DNA of 64,000 nucleotides from Amanita rubescens (lineage: Eukaryota > Basidiomycota > Agaricomycetes > Agaricales > Amanitaceae): contig WION01000195.1 of the NCBI GenBank assembly GCA_015039365.1, positions 1-64,000 on the forward strand. Reading direction: 5' to 3'. How positions within the stretch are numbered: position 1 is the stretch's first letter; the number at the start of each line of letters is the position of its first letter. Below, one piece after another: positions 28,035 to 41,500 of this stretch. The translations under genes and the position numbers were made by a program. Below the pieces are notes generated by a model, which saw nothing but the letters and a program-made list of their open reading frames with translations, was not told the origin of the DNA and made no database searches.

Positions 28035-30733
28035 CTAGTGAAAAGATGGAAAAAGAATGTTCATCAGCAAAGAATAGTTCGCTTGCGTTGTAAACATGTG
28101 CCCCAATTGAAACTTCCACTTGATAGACTTCCATACCGAATCATTACGGCAATCAGTGGGTAGAAGTGTCAGCATGAACCCGTTATCTCCTTTCTTGGAC
28201 CAAGACAGGAGTTTTCTCAACCACGTCATAACCTTTTTATACAGCCGAGACTCGAGTTCAAGTTGCTCTTTTGGGACGCAATCGATCGAGGGGGACGGCA
28301 TAGACTCCAAGGTAGCAGGCTCAGCGCATTCGACTAGAGGTTCCAGGATAGGTTGGAACGGTGCAGGTCTTGCAAAATCGACAGAAAGCGCTACTGAAGG
28401 TGGCGTTGCGAATCGGTACAGGCGATTCAGGGACAACGTTAGACTCTACCGCAGATTCGGGAATGCAGTACTCCACTTGCACAGATATAGGTTCAGAAAC
28501 GTGGTTAGATTCAACAAGGCGGAGCAGCGAAGATCCCGAGTGAACCGACGGCAACATCGGAATGTGGGGTTCCGGGGTAGATATCGTCGGAAAGTGCGCT
28601 TTAACCTCATTGACTGGAAGAGCATCGTCGTTGTCATTGTCGTTGTCGATCGAGAGTCCACAGTTCCTCCCCCTCATCTATCTCATCTTCCAGTTCAGAA
28701 GCGAAGAGATGGCCAAAAGAGTCCTCGGAGAAGCTTTGTTGAGGATTAGAAGGGATTGAGTTCAAAGATTCTTCGTTGGTATCTTGTTCAGGGTTAGGGG
28801 AACCATAGTCCAAACTGTCCTTGATATCGTTGCATTGCAGGTTGGAAGACGTATAGACAAAGTCGGGGAGAATGGCCTCTTCGTCCTCATTAGGCGCCCT
28901 TCCGGGAATAAAATATTCGATTGTACCCCAGTCCTCGAAGAAATGATGTCCTTTGACAAAGTCTGGAACCCAAGGAGGCAGCACAGTCCTATTTCTCATA
29001 GCTTCTCAGTCCCTGCGAGCATTATCAGCAAATAGCGCTCATTTCAGTAACGAACGCGTACACTCCAGCAAAGTAAGGGTGAGACGTCATGTCGATTCCA
29101 ATCCTAAGCCGTTCAGCCGGCTCCTTCTTCAGCATCTGATGAAGGAAGTCTTTGCATTCGTCGCTAATGTCGTCTTCAGGCGCAAACTGAATATCATCTT
29201 CAAGAATCTGGCTTGCAACGTCTCCTTCGTAATCCCAAGGGTGCTGAACTCGCAGATTTCAGTTTCAAAAGATGAGATAAATGTTTGGACGACTTACTCT
29301 GCCAGTAACCATCACATACAGAGTAACGCCCGCAGACCAATAGTCCACGCCAAAAGAATAATAATCGTGACGGATGATTTCAGGTGCCATCTCCATCTCT
29401 GATCCACACCAATCTTTAGAAACGAAGGTCAATTCCTTAGGCGACCGACGCGGGGCTTCAAAAACGTTGTCGTCCGTTTTGAAGGGCCAGTAAGGCTGGT
29501 AAGACCGTTCAGCGACTGTCGGATTGGACCCAAAGTCTTTCGCGAGGCCAAAATCAGCTAGGACAATATGACCATCAGAACGAATAAGGACGTTGGCCGC
29601 TTTGATGTCTCTGTGAACGATACCACGCTTGTGTAATTCTTCCAAAGCAATAATCTTAAAACCGATTAGAACGCCAAAATTCCGAATTGAAAACGTCATC
29701 GCTCACCATTTCAACCATGTAAAAACGCGCTCTATCAGCCGGGAACTTGTCGCATCTGATAATTTCGCTCTCTATGTCCGTAGGGTAGTACATCTGTACC
29801 GAGGATTAGATAATCCAAAGAAAACGGCAAAGCCAGACTCACCATAGCAAGATAAATATTGTTCGTATCATGCCAGCTTGCTTCGAGCTGGACAAACCAA
29901 TCCGATCCTTGAAGCGATGCCATGATCTTCTTCTCCTCGATAAGTATTTGCGCCATGAGCGGATGGTCCCATACGCCTGCAACCTTTCGGATCACTTTGA
30001 GCGCAACTTTCTTCCTGGAGGTATTGTCCCTCGCGAGATAGACCTGTCCACTCGAACCCTTGCTGATGAACTCGAGCAGTTCAAAATTCCGGATATTCAC
30101 GACGCGAGGCTCGGAAAAAGAGACCCTAGATACACCCGACGTTGGAGACAAAAGAGAAGGGGTGGAGCAAATAAGCGAAGGAGTGCAAGGCGAGGCAGAG
30201 ATGATCGAAGAGTCCTCAAAAACCGCTCGGAAGCAGGGGAGTACGAGGAATAACGGCGAGGTCCTTAGCCACGTCCAAAGGCTCGAGAACTGGCGGTGCT
30301 ACAAAGACTGGGTTTTGCGTGGAACCCATTATGTCGTGAATGGCTTGGGTGAAGGAAACAGAGGAAATTTGTAGAGCGGAGAATTGCAGAACGGTTCCAA
30401 GTCCGTACTTCGTGGAGCGGCCAGCGTCGAGCGTTCCTGGTTCGTGATAGGCATCGTTGAGGGCTTCGAAGTATGAGGTCTCATTGGCCTAGATGGATTT
30501 GTAAAACGTTAGAAATGCGGACCGAGGAATGCAAGAACTGGTGGCTGACCTCATCCTCGACAGCTGCGAACTGGTCCGACGAGTATACTTCGTCAACGGA
30601 CTTGCAAGTCTTGACTTGCTTGATCTATACGAATCGTCGTGAGCTACAGAGCGGAGAATTCGCCATGATGACGTACCTTCTTGCTTCGAAGTATAAAGTC
30701 CGTAACAGACCGCTTGATGTGAAGGAACGACAT
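28035..30733 (-). CDS. AGC-like protein kinase, copy a, with frameshifts
   Basis: Multi-exon kinase starting at ATG 30733 (MSFLHIKRSVTDFILRSKK, then a splice). Upstream exons encode a non-kinase region. The kinase domain has Gly loop ISKGSSGQVYLAR, Lys in VALKVIRK, HRDIKAANV, DFG and MAPEIIRHDYYSFGVDYWSAG, so all catalytic residues are present. A long acidic tail follows. Problems: a run of five T near 30217 shifts the frame before the kinase domain, and two more shifts appear in the tail near 28640 and 28420 compared with copies b and c. It may be decaying, or the tail may be alternatively spliced. Two broken copies lie at 34350-35890 and 55860-57130. Confidence 0.7.
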
Positions 30734-32407
30734 CTGGATAAATCTAAAGAAAATGAGGAACAGGCATAGGATTTCGACGCGGTAATAGCCCACCTGATAA
30801 GTCAGCGAGTATACCTGCACCGATTGCAACTAATTGATTTCCTAGTACTTGATGGATCCTACGACGGGTATTGAGGAAATTGTCGTGAGCGGGGAGAAAA
30901 AATCGAGAATCCCAGATGGGGGGGCAGGTTTATGTATGGATATGTTGCGGCTGACATGGCTAACCTAAGTTGGAGCCAAAGGTCAGCCACAGAGCCTGCT
31001 CACGTTTCTCCGTTTTTGCCACACCCACTGCTATGCAGAAGTGAGAAGCAAAAAAATCTTCCCGTCCCCGCTATCCACTCCAATAGTGTCGCGTAAACGA
31101 CCTGCTGCACTGTATTTTGCCGCTGTTGACAGATCTTCGAGGTCTTCTCGTTATGTCCGTCCCTCAACACCGTCACCGCTCAAAAGCTCAACTGATTCGG
31201 CCTTTCCCTTCCCATGTACAACACTCTACGAGGCCACACTTGGTTAGCCCGACCTCCTGTCCTTGTCCAACATCTTTTGAGTGGCGAGAAGATGATGACG
31301 TGATCGTTGTAGTAACGGAAGTAGAGGGAAGAAAGTAAGGGTGGACGTAACAGAGTTGTTGAACTATCGACAAGACAACAGCAGTTGTTGTTGTTAAAAT
31401 CTGACCCATTATCGAAGTATCCATGACGGAGGTGGGTTGACGGGTCCTCGGCCACTGCTGCCATGACCGGCGGTATGTCATCTCTTCTGTATTTGTTTTC
31501 ACCTCCCTTTTCTTTGACAGGAAACGTGACAGACGATAATGGCAGTGAAGGAAGAGGCCATGCTCGAATTTTCAATGCCCGCTGAACGACGGTGGATCCA
31601 TATACTATGATATAGCCCGTGACGATTGTGTGCGTCGGCGTCCGCAGTTGCTTATTTGGATGGTGACGAAGGCGAAGATGAGACGCTATGTGGATACGAG
31701 TGGTGGTGCGCGGAGTGAGAACCTGTTGCCATGGTAGCAAGTAGACCCAATGGGTAGAGCAGCCTGGTGAGGATGAGCCGAGCGAATAGAGGAGGTATGA
31801 CCGGACGTGGAGTACTGTAGCGATACTTGTCGCTCGCCTTTTGCGTAACCTAAATGTCTAAGTTGGCATGAATGGTTCTGTGTAGTCGGAAAGAGAAGCC
31901 AGGCCAAACATTGAATTTGAAACAAAGAGCCTTTTCCACATCCAAGCGCACGACTTGGCGGTTATGTACGACAGACACTTACTGATCAACATCAACCCCA
32001 CGAGTACGACAACAAAATGGAAGGAACGCGTACGGCCCAACCGTGTAACGTGTACGTATTACACCCTTACTTCCCTGAGCGGCGACACTAATCCTGGCAC
32101 ACCCAGCCTGAAATGGTGCCATTACACAATTAATTGGAAAGCCTTTGTCACATTCACCAGGGTTGTTCTCTCGTGCAACCAAGGTTCTTAAAGTGCTGTT
32201 ACGGAAGGATCCTGGCTGGCGACGTGTTTACCGAAAGAACAGAACTGATTTTTACTATCATATCCGCAACCATTTTAAACCAAATTATCCACCTGGTGCG
32301 CCTCGGACACTTGGGGCCATCGATTTCGACACGCATTCCGATTCCACTGGGCACAAAACATATAATTTCAAGCGCCGTACACAGTTAAGGGCGCATCGAC
32401 AGACGAA
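30734..32407. other. Intergenic patchwork without a clear gene
   Basis: No supported gene. The minus-strand open frame at 31180-31740 starts with TTG and resembles nothing I know. The part at about 31860-32180 is related, in inverted orientation, to 55630-55860, so it is an old dispersed repeat or duplicated fragment. Confidence 0.45.
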
Positions 32408-33597
32408 ATGTATGGTACACAGGAGGATACTGCCCGTGGTAAAGGAGGTGAACCGGCGGACAGTGGTAAACTTGAGGCCACCGAGCCGTACATATCGACC
32501 GACAAGGAGTTCAGTACACATGAAGATACTATCAATGACAAAGGAGGCGAACCGGCTGACGAAGACCAAAATCATGATGCGGGTCAGGGCCCAGAAGAGG
32601 AGAGTGCAGAGGATAGCGAAATAGAAGGAGGCGCGACGGACTTGGCAATTCTCTTCACCTCGGACGAGGGCTATAACTCAAGCCGCCCGGAGACACCACC
32701 CACCTCTGAACCATACACAGACCCATCATCGTTGGCAATATCGGAAACTGCATCATTACCTGGGGATACGAACACATCAACGGGCGCTGAGTCCCCTCAT
32801 TTACCGCGACCTGGTATTCCAGAGCAAGCCATTGTCAACATTAACCGGAGCCGCACGAGGATAACAATGTGCCCTGTTGGCGAGCCAATCGTGGCATTCA
32901 AGTCTACGAGGGAACTCGTGGAGGTCATTCGGGACGCCATAAAAGGTGCATTCCTTCAGTATTACCTATTCTTCTTCAGCTTATTGGTCAACGGACGAAC
33001 ATAGGGCATAAAGCGCTTATGGATTGCGGCCTGCTCCACGGGGATATTAGTGCAAGCAATATTTTACTAGCCACAAACGAGGAGTACAAGGGAATCATTC
33101 ACGACTTGGATTATAGCAACAATTTGCCAAAGTGGGACAAGTTTTCAGGCGGCCCATCCGAAATTCCTAAATTCACGGCCAGAGATATCACGGACGGTAT
33201 GTCGCAATGGCCGATGCATGACCTCGAATCTTTCTTCTGGTTGCTTGCGTGGGCCTCTTTTCGTCATGTGAAGGACACTTTGGTCGACCAATTCGATATG
33301 CCTAAAGCCGCAAAAGCGCGTACGCTAAAATTAGGGTGGCTTTGCATGGTGTTGACAGGCCGGAAAGAGATAAAAGTCGAGGAAAACAGGCCGCTTACAC
33401 AGCTCCTTATTCGGCTTGCTTTATTATTATTCGACTCCCGTGGCATGGATCACGATAACGTGCTGCCTCTCTTCGAGGAAGCGCTCAACAGCGAGTGGCC
33501 AGACTACCAGTGTACCTCCTTTGTACCCTCCAAATGTGTTACTGTTCCCCATGGCCATCGGAAACCTTTGGCTGGGCATGGTGGGCATGGGATGTAG
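32408..33597 (+). CDS. FunK1-type fungal kinase, truncated
   Basis: Member of the FunK1 kinase family expanded in multicellular fungi; substrates unknown. Exon 1 32408-32945 is mostly an acidic Ser/Thr/Pro-rich region. The intron (GTGCAT...ACATAG) is followed by exon 2 33005-33597. The domain shows GHKALMDCGLLHGDISASNI, the family's HxDIS..NI catalytic loop, and DLDYS in place of DFG, then MHDLESFFWLLAWASF. The N-lobe with the nucleotide-binding Lys is missing, so this is a truncated, probably inactive copy. Confidence 0.75.
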
Positions 33598-34349
33598 GGT
33601 CCTGGTCCCGTGGCCACTGGCCGCACCTGAAGACCATGCCAAGAGCGTTATCTCCTCTGCGCTCAATACATGTACATGCCTTGTATGCACGATAATCCTC
33701 TATGATTATAAATTTTGAACGATGAGGTTCACAGGAAGTGGAGAATGTGCTATTCGTCCCCACATTGAATCACTGATGGCTTAGACTGTCAGGGCTCCAG
33801 CCTATCATCCTCCTTCCTTTGGATATAAGATTCTGCCTCTCGCTTTGGCGGCTATTCCAGATAGTATTTCGGTTCGGGCAGAAGGAACCGTGAATGATGA
33901 CCTTCGAAAGCGGCGCAAATCATGTCTTGCGCACCCATTAGAAGGTGCAGACGTCGTGTTCGTTGAAGCAGACATCTCGGATGTTGTGGGTGCGAAGGGT
34001 GAGGAATTTTGAGAATGTCCCAAAGGCGCGTTCGGCGCGACCACGCGCGTAAGAGACTTATCACATACTGGGCTCCTGTTTCGTTTCTAACATTTACATT
34101 GCAGTGGTATTTGTGAGAAAAAGGAAGCACACAATTTTTCTGTAACAATTTTACGAATGCTATGCAAAACTATCTATCGTGTTTACGGGATATCACACCA
34201 AGAGTCAAACGCCGAAGCATGCACGTTTTTCGTGGTGTCCTACGTCGTGCCATTGACATTGTTACTTTTAGCAGTGCGAATGGCGGATGTGCCAGTTGGC
34301 GTTGTGCGAATCTTTTAGAAATGGCGGCAAGTGCATCATATGCATGATT
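33598..34349. other. Intergenic region
   Basis: Short open frames on both strands, none with a recognisable motif or convincing splice structure. I see nothing else. Confidence 0.4.
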
Positions 34350-35890
34350 GAAGCAATAATATAAATAGAAAGTAAACTAGAGAAAAAAGTTAAAAAAAAA
34401 GCATGACACATCGTAACCACTTGTTCATCAGCAAAGAATAGTTCGCTTGGGTTGTAAACATTGCGCGTGCTTCACTTTTGGCACCCAAATCTTTTGAAAC
34501 GTTCACCATACTGAATCGTTACCGCAACCAGTGGGTGGCAGTGTCAGCTCAGACCCGTTGTCTCGTTTCTTGGACCAAGGCAGGAGTTTTCTCAACCACG
34601 TCATAACCTTTTTATACAGCGAAATCGCACAAGACTCGAGTCAAGTTGCTCTTTTGGGACGCAATTGACCAGAGGTTCCAGGATAGATTGGAACGGTGCA
34701 GGTCTTGCAAAATCGACAGAAAGCGCTACTGAAGGTGGCATTGCGAATCGGAGAAGCCTCGATACATGCGATTCAGGGACAACGTTAGACTCTACCGCAG
34801 ATTCGGGAACGCAGTACTCCACTTGCACAGACATGGGTTCAGGAACGTGGTCAGATTCAACAAGGCAGAGCAGCGAAGATACCGAGTGAACCGGCAGCAA
34901 CATCGGAATGTGGGGTTCCAGGGTAGATATCATCGGAAAGCGCGCTTTAACCTCATTGACAGGGAGAGTATCGTCGTTGTCGTTGTCGTCAATCTCGAGA
35001 GTACACAGCTCGCCCTCGTCCATGTCATCTTCTGGTTCAGAAGCGAAGAGATGACCAAAGGAGTCTCGGGGGAAGTTTTGTTGAGAATTAGAAAGGATCG
35101 AGTTCAAAGATTCTTCGTTGGTATCTCGTTCAGGGTTAGGGGAACCACAGTCCAAAGTGTCCTTGATGTCGTTGCATTGCAGGTTGAGAGATGTATAGAC
35201 AAAGTCGAGGAGAATGACCTCTTCGTCCTCGTTAGGCGCCCTTCCCGGGATAAAATGCTCGATTGTACCCCAGTCTTCAAAGAAATGGTGTCCCTTAACA
35301 AAGTCCGGAACCCAAGGAGGTAGCAAAGTCTTATTTCTCATAGCTTCCCAGTCCCTGCGAGCATTATCAGCAAATAGCGCTCGTTTCAGTAAGGAACGCA
35401 TACACTCCAGCAAAGTGAGAATCATGTCGATTCCGATTCTGAGCCGTTCGACCGGGTCCTTCTTCAACATCTAATAAAGGAAATTCGCTAACATCGTCTT
35501 CAGGCACGAGATAAATGAGTGGACGACTTACTCTACTAGTAACCATCGCATACAGAGTAACGCCCGCAGACAAATAGTCCACGCCAAAAGAGTAATAATC
35601 GCGGAGGAGGATTTCAGTCTCCCCGGTAAGACCGTTCAGCGACTGTCGGTTTGGAGCCAAAGTCTTTCGCGAGGCCAAAATCAGCTGGGACAATATGACC
35701 ATCGGAACGAATAAGGACGTTGGCCGCTTTGATGTCTCTGTGAATAGCGCCAAAATCCGAATTGAGAATGTTATCGCTCACCATTTCAACCATGTAGAAA
35801 CGAGCTCTATCAGCCGGGAACTTGTCGCATCTGATAGTTTCGCTGTTTCCTGAATGACGTCCGTGGTGGGCGTGCATGGACAAGGGGATA
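34350..35890 (-). pseudogene. AGC-like kinase, copy b, truncated
   Basis: Homologous to the kinase at 28035-30733 but starting only at the catalytic loop (RDIKAANVLIRSDG, DFG). The activation segment is deleted and joined out of frame (SYRGD then stop), the N-lobe is absent, and the acidic tail is open as one long frame (34601-35470). The upstream end abuts the duplicated F-box locus at about 35890. It is a non-functional kinase remnant. Confidence 0.85.
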
Positions 35891-36090
35891 CATGCACTTG
35901 CACTATTTCTCGTCTGAAACCGTGCTGGAGGAAGGATGCGTCACGCGGTCACCGGTCACCATCGACATTACTATTCTGAGCGCAGTATGCCAGACGTGTA
36001 TCTCCGCTATCTACCATGGAATTCAGGTCCACTGGTGACCGTAAACCCAGAGCAAACCCGGTCATACATGAGCAGTACACAACCAACTTC

Positions 36091-37543
36091 ATGGATTTTC
36101 CAGTCGAGATTCACCAACACATCATTGCAGAGGTTAGTGTGAGCGCTCCATACTGTATGAACCCACGACGCTTGACTAATTGTTTCTATGGTACTCCTTT
36201 CGTAGTTTCTAAAGGACTTGGACACGAATTTTCATGAATTTAAAGCACTGCGCCTTGTCTGCAGACGGTTCAACGCGATCGTTAAACCCAGAGTGTATTC
36301 TTCCCATATCAAACTATTCGATGATGAGCATCTATCATCCAATATGGACCAGCTCTTGACTCTCTTGTCTTCAAAACCAAATGAGCAATTCCATGCAACG
36401 ACGACTCTTTTCATTGGGAACAGTGATTGGCTTGATGGAAAGGGCGTTTCCATTCCTTTTCGTGCAATATCCCCGGTGATTGCAAACATATTTGGGAGTA
36501 CCGCAATCGTTCACTATCTCGCCTCGCCCATCATAGAACCGCGGACTTTTCCCAAAAGGGTGGTCAAGACTGCCTTGCGCGCATTTGCAAAACTCAGGCT
36601 TTACCTCCCCATTTCCCAGTTCAACTTGCCGAATGTCTCTCGCGTTGTGTACGTTGCAGTGTATTTATTCTCAGGAACACTACCAACGTATCTTAGATGG
36701 AATTCAGGGATTAATCCTCCAAAGTGGATAATATCCCGTATAGTTAAATTGCTCCAACGACTACCTCGACTCTCTGAACTTACTCTCATCATGAATAAAT
36801 CCTCGAAGAAATTTGATCACCTTGTCGATTGCGTCGCCAAGTTGCACAATTTACGCAAGCTCAGTTTCAAATTTATTTATGCTCATTATATTGGTACCAT
36901 CTTCTCCCGCCCCAAAATTTATTCGGTTGCAAAGATCATCGCGGCAAACCCAAACCTAACGCATCTTGAAGTGCTATGCGACGATATTAAAGATCTTGCG
37001 CAAACGCTTAGACATATACCAGCCAATCGCCCTTTGAAGCTAAAACACCTTCGCCTCTCTCACCCCTGCCGTAATTCGGCAGCGCTAGCACCTCATATCT
37101 CCTCCTTGACCTCCGTTAATCTTGCCGACTCCGATATCTTGAAGGAGTTGCTTAAACAGAACGTATTTCCTCCCACCATGACGTTCTGGATGATGGACCA
37201 ATATACGATCAAATACCTCGACGGTCACCCTGGGATTGTTAGCCTAACAAGTTATGGTTACAGTGATGTCTCGTACTGTTCTACCTTACTAAGAATCCTA
37301 TCCCGGCACTCTGAAACTCTAACACATCTTGGCTTTTGCCACTGGATTTTGTACAAATGTATCGAACAAACGCAGGACGAGTTGGAGTTGCTCCAATGCA
37401 CGAATCTTAAGCAGCTAACACTCGACTATCGACCTACCGTGAGCGGGCGCGTCGCTGCTCCGGAGCTGCAGATGGTAATTTTGACTCGTTCATCCATGTC
37501 ACGTACTGAACGCAAAGTCAACAGGAAACAGCATTGTCAATAA
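36091..37543 (+). CDS. F-box-like protein, copy 2 of the inverted duplicate
   Basis: Same two-exon structure as the gene at 19634-21114 but on the other strand: exon 1 36091-36132 (MDFPVEIHQHIIAE), exon 2 36206-37543 (FLKDLDTNFHEFKALRLVCRRFNAIV). High similarity holds over the whole length and into the flanks. The last residues differ from copy 1 because 5 nt are missing near 37490, giving a shorter tail. The role is presumably as for copy 1. Confidence 0.78.
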
Positions 37544-37817
37544 TTTCTCGGCTTCCGGACTCTCTCACACTGGTTGTCAATGATAGCGAGGCTTGTGTAG
37601 CGTATAGTAGGCTTTGTAGCAGATCCCAAAATCCCTTCCTACGTGACCTAGCGAGGCGCATTCTGTTCCAGTCTTTGGACGATCCATATCTCTAACTAAT
37701 ACATGAATATATTCGAGTAGCGTCCATTCAGGCGTGCCAGTATCGATGAATGCATTTTCCTTTGCACATAAAATGAAGAAATCGTTAATATATACTCTTA
37801 TAATGCTCTGCCTTCCA

Positions 37818-38066
37818 CTACATCAAAAAAAAAGAACCGTGAACATAAGTAGGCCCCACTTTGCCAACGATAGCTTCTCGGGAGGCTATAGATATGAAGA
37901 ATGCTCTATCTCTGTCTGAAGCATAGTTCATCCCGCTCTTCTCTGCCACCTGGCTTAAAAGTTGTTCAATTTGATGAAAGAGGACCTCGGCGTGTAGATG
38001 CCTGATATGAGGCGCATCTAAGCCAGGCCCGGGGATCTCTTCCGGACGGAGACGCGATGACACCAT
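37818..38066 (-). pseudogene. 3' fragment of the F-box/LRR gene
   Basis: Encodes a relative of the last 82 residues of the F-box protein at 18064-19416 (shared MVSSRL.PEEIPG and EKSGMNYASD), inverted. The upstream part of the gene is missing. It marks the outer end of the inverted duplication. Confidence 0.85.
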
Positions 38067-38551
38067 GTCGACAATGAGATATGAAAGTTATGGTCGACTT
38101 TCGGTAGTAGCCAAGCACCTCCGAGTTTGTTCTCCAACAAGCCCACATCTCAGACTTCCCTGACCCTCGCAATCACATTCACCCGGAACCATTGATCATA
38201 TCCACTTCCAAGAAGGACTGATCAGGCGCCGATATTGACCTTGAAAGAGCATCAGTAAGGTCGCACCAATGGGAGCGTGATGCGTAACATGGCCGCCGCT
38301 TAAGCTCGCTGCGGGCCCTCAAGGTGGCTCGAGCCTCGGATGAGCCCAAGCGGAGCGTATATGGACGGCCAGAGGCCATCGCTCTAACTTCCATCGAAGT
38401 GGCACCTCCCATTCCTTTTCGTACCAGGCACTTAGTAGAGAATACTTTTCCACGAAGTTCTGCGTGACGTGTCACATCACATCTTTTCTTCTTGACCACG
38501 ACGGTACTACATCGATTCTCTCATCCTTTGTTAGAACGGATTTCAATCGCC
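38067..38551. other. Duplication junction and NLR upstream region
   Basis: At about 38085-38150 lies a short repeat also found inverted at about 60530-60595. The rest holds no gene I can support and probably includes the NLR promoter. Confidence 0.45.
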
Positions 38552-41500
38552 ATGTCAGCGAATCCTCCTTGGATTGGGAATACTAGTATCTTTGCAGGAT
38601 ACCAGAATGCTGTTATTACAGATAGCCAATTTATCGAGGTTCTTGAGTTTCAGCCTTTTCATATGTTTCATCCCAAAAACTTGTTGAACTTATAGATTAA
38701 CTACTATATTACAAACTCCTCTGACACTGATCTGCCTCCTTTGCCTCCTATAAAAAATTCTAGTACTTTCTTCACAGGCCGTGATGAATACTTGGAGAAG
38801 CTGAAGGATCACTTTACCTCCAATATTGGATGTCAAAGGACAACTTTCCTTTTGCATGGTTTAGGTGGCATTGGCAAGACTCAGATTTGCCTCAAATTCA
38901 TTGAAGAATGTGCTGGTCTGTGAGTATTTTAAACATTAGTAATTCAAAATAATTGAACTACAATGTATTCAAGGTTTTCTGACATATTCTGGATTGATGC
39001 TTATTCAGAGAAAACTGTTGAATTTGTACTCACACAGATATCTTCAACCTACAATACTTCATCAGATGGCAAACCCTCAGTCAGATCTGCTCTTGAATGG
39101 ATTTCCCAAAGGCCCAACTTTCTGATGATATATGATGGAGCAGATGGGCATTACTCAGTAGTTGAAAAATTCCTCCCACCAGGACATGAGGGAAACATCA
39201 TGATAACAAGTAGGAATATTGGGTTGAAGAGGTTTACATTCAGGAACTCAATGGAGATTCATGGCATGGATGATGAAGATGCCATTTCCTTGCTTCTGAA
39301 GTCAGCCATGTTTGATGACACAGATGATGATATCTATAATCTGGCCCTGCAACTTGTGTCACAATTGGGTGGAATCCCTCTTGCAATTGACCAAGCAGGA
39401 GCATATGTATATGCATTCCTGTGGTTGCAGCATTAATGGTTATTTGGAATTGTACACAAGACACAAGGATAAATTAATGGAGAATACTCCAGGATTTGGA
39501 GGTGCTTCAGATTATGGGACATCTACATTTGGGACATGGGACATTTCCATGAAAAAGATGGAGGATATGGCTGCAAAGGATAATTTGCAGGAATCTGCTG
39601 GAGCACAAACTGCTATCAAGATCTTGAGAGTCTTTGCTTTCCTAGATCATACAAATATACCACAAGAATTATTCAAATATGCTGCTGAGAACTACACAAA
39701 AAGACATATTGAGAATTACATGCATTTTTCATCATCATTGAGTTTGCTGGATAATGAAACTTTGTTCATAGGAACAGATGGAGAGTGGGATAAATTGAAA
39801 TTTCTACATGGCATTCAAGTTTTACTCTCATTCTCTTTTATCAGGAGTCCCAATCACCTGTACTCCATGCACCTACTAGTAAATGCCTGGAGTAGGAACT
39901 GCATACCAAAGGCAGAAGTTGCTGATTGCTTTTACGGAGCAAGAGCACTGTTGTCCTGCTCAATAGCTCTTGACTGGAATCTTGATAATTATGAATTCTG
40001 TCAATCACTTGCACCACATGTTAGATCAAACTTTGTGCATGGGTTGGAATTAAAATTGAACAGCAAGTATTATGATGATGAATATGCAAGATTTGCACTC
40101 ATATTCAATCATGCTGGGAGCTGGGATGAGGAAGAAAAATTGTTACATGTTACAATTCATCAAAGAAAAACACACCTTGGATTGGATCACATAGACACTC
40201 TTGTCAGCATGGGCATCTTGGCATCAACATACAGGAATCAGGGAAGGTGGGATGAGGCAGAGAAGCTGCAGGTAGAAGTGATGAATAACCCAAAAGTAAA
40301 GCTGGGATCCAACCACCCAGGCACTCTCACAATCATGAGCAATTTGGCATTAACATACCAAAGTCAGGGAAGGTGGGATGAGGCAGAGAAACTGCAGGTG
40401 GAAGTTATGAATACACAGAAATTGAAGCTTGGATTAGACTATCCAGGCACTCTTACAACCATGAGCAATTTGGCTTCAACATACCAGAATCAGGGAAGGT
40501 GGGATGAGGCAGAGAAGCTGCAGGTAGAAGTGATGAATACACAAAAAGTCAAATTGGGATCAGGCCATCCAGGCACTCTCACAACTATGAACAATTTGGG
40601 ATTAACATATTGGTCCCAAGGAAGGTGGGATGAGGCAGAGAAGCTGCAGGTAGAAGTGATCAATGCACGGAAAGTAAAGCTGGGACTAGATCATCCAGGC
40701 ACTCTCACTACCATGAGCAATTTAGCACTAACATATGAGAGTCAGGAAAGGTGGGATGAGGCAGAGACACTGCAGGTAGAAGTGATGAATGCACAGAAAG
40801 TGAAGCTGGGATCAGACCATCCAGACACTCTCACAACCATGAACAATTTGGCATTAACATACCGGAATCAAGGAAGGTGGGTCGAAGCAAAGATGCTGCA
40901 GGTGGAAGTGATGAATACACAGAAAGTAAAGCTGGGATTAGACCACCCAGGGACTCTCACAACCATGAGCAATTTGGCAGTAACCTACCAGAATCTGGGA
41001 AAGTGGGATGAGGCAGAGAAGTTGAAGGAAGCAGTGATGAATACACAAAAAGTAAAACTGGGATTAGACCATCCAGACACCCTCACAACTATGAGCAATT
41101 TGGCATTGACATACCAGAATCAGGGAAGGTGGGATAAGGCAGAGACACTGCAAGTAGAAGTGATGAATATATGTAAGGTAAAGGTGGGATCAGCCCATCC
41201 AGGCACTCTCACTACCATGAATAATTTGGCAACAACATACCAGAACCAAGGAAGGTGGGATGAGGCAGAGAAGCTGCAAGTGGAAGTGATAAACACACAG
41301 AAAGTAAAGCTAGGATCAGACCACCTGGCAGGCACTATCACAACCATGAACAATTTGGCAACAACATACAAGAATCAGGGAAGGTGGGATGAGGCAGAGA
41401 AGTTGCAGGTAGAAGTGGTGGATATACAGAAAGCAAAGCTGGGATTAGACCACCCAGGCACCCTCAAAACCATGAACAACTTGGCATTAACATACTGGTC

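Noticed and set aside
31180..31740. 186-residue minus-strand ORF
   Set aside because: Starts with TTG, has no recognisable motif, and no splice signals support an ATG-started gene.
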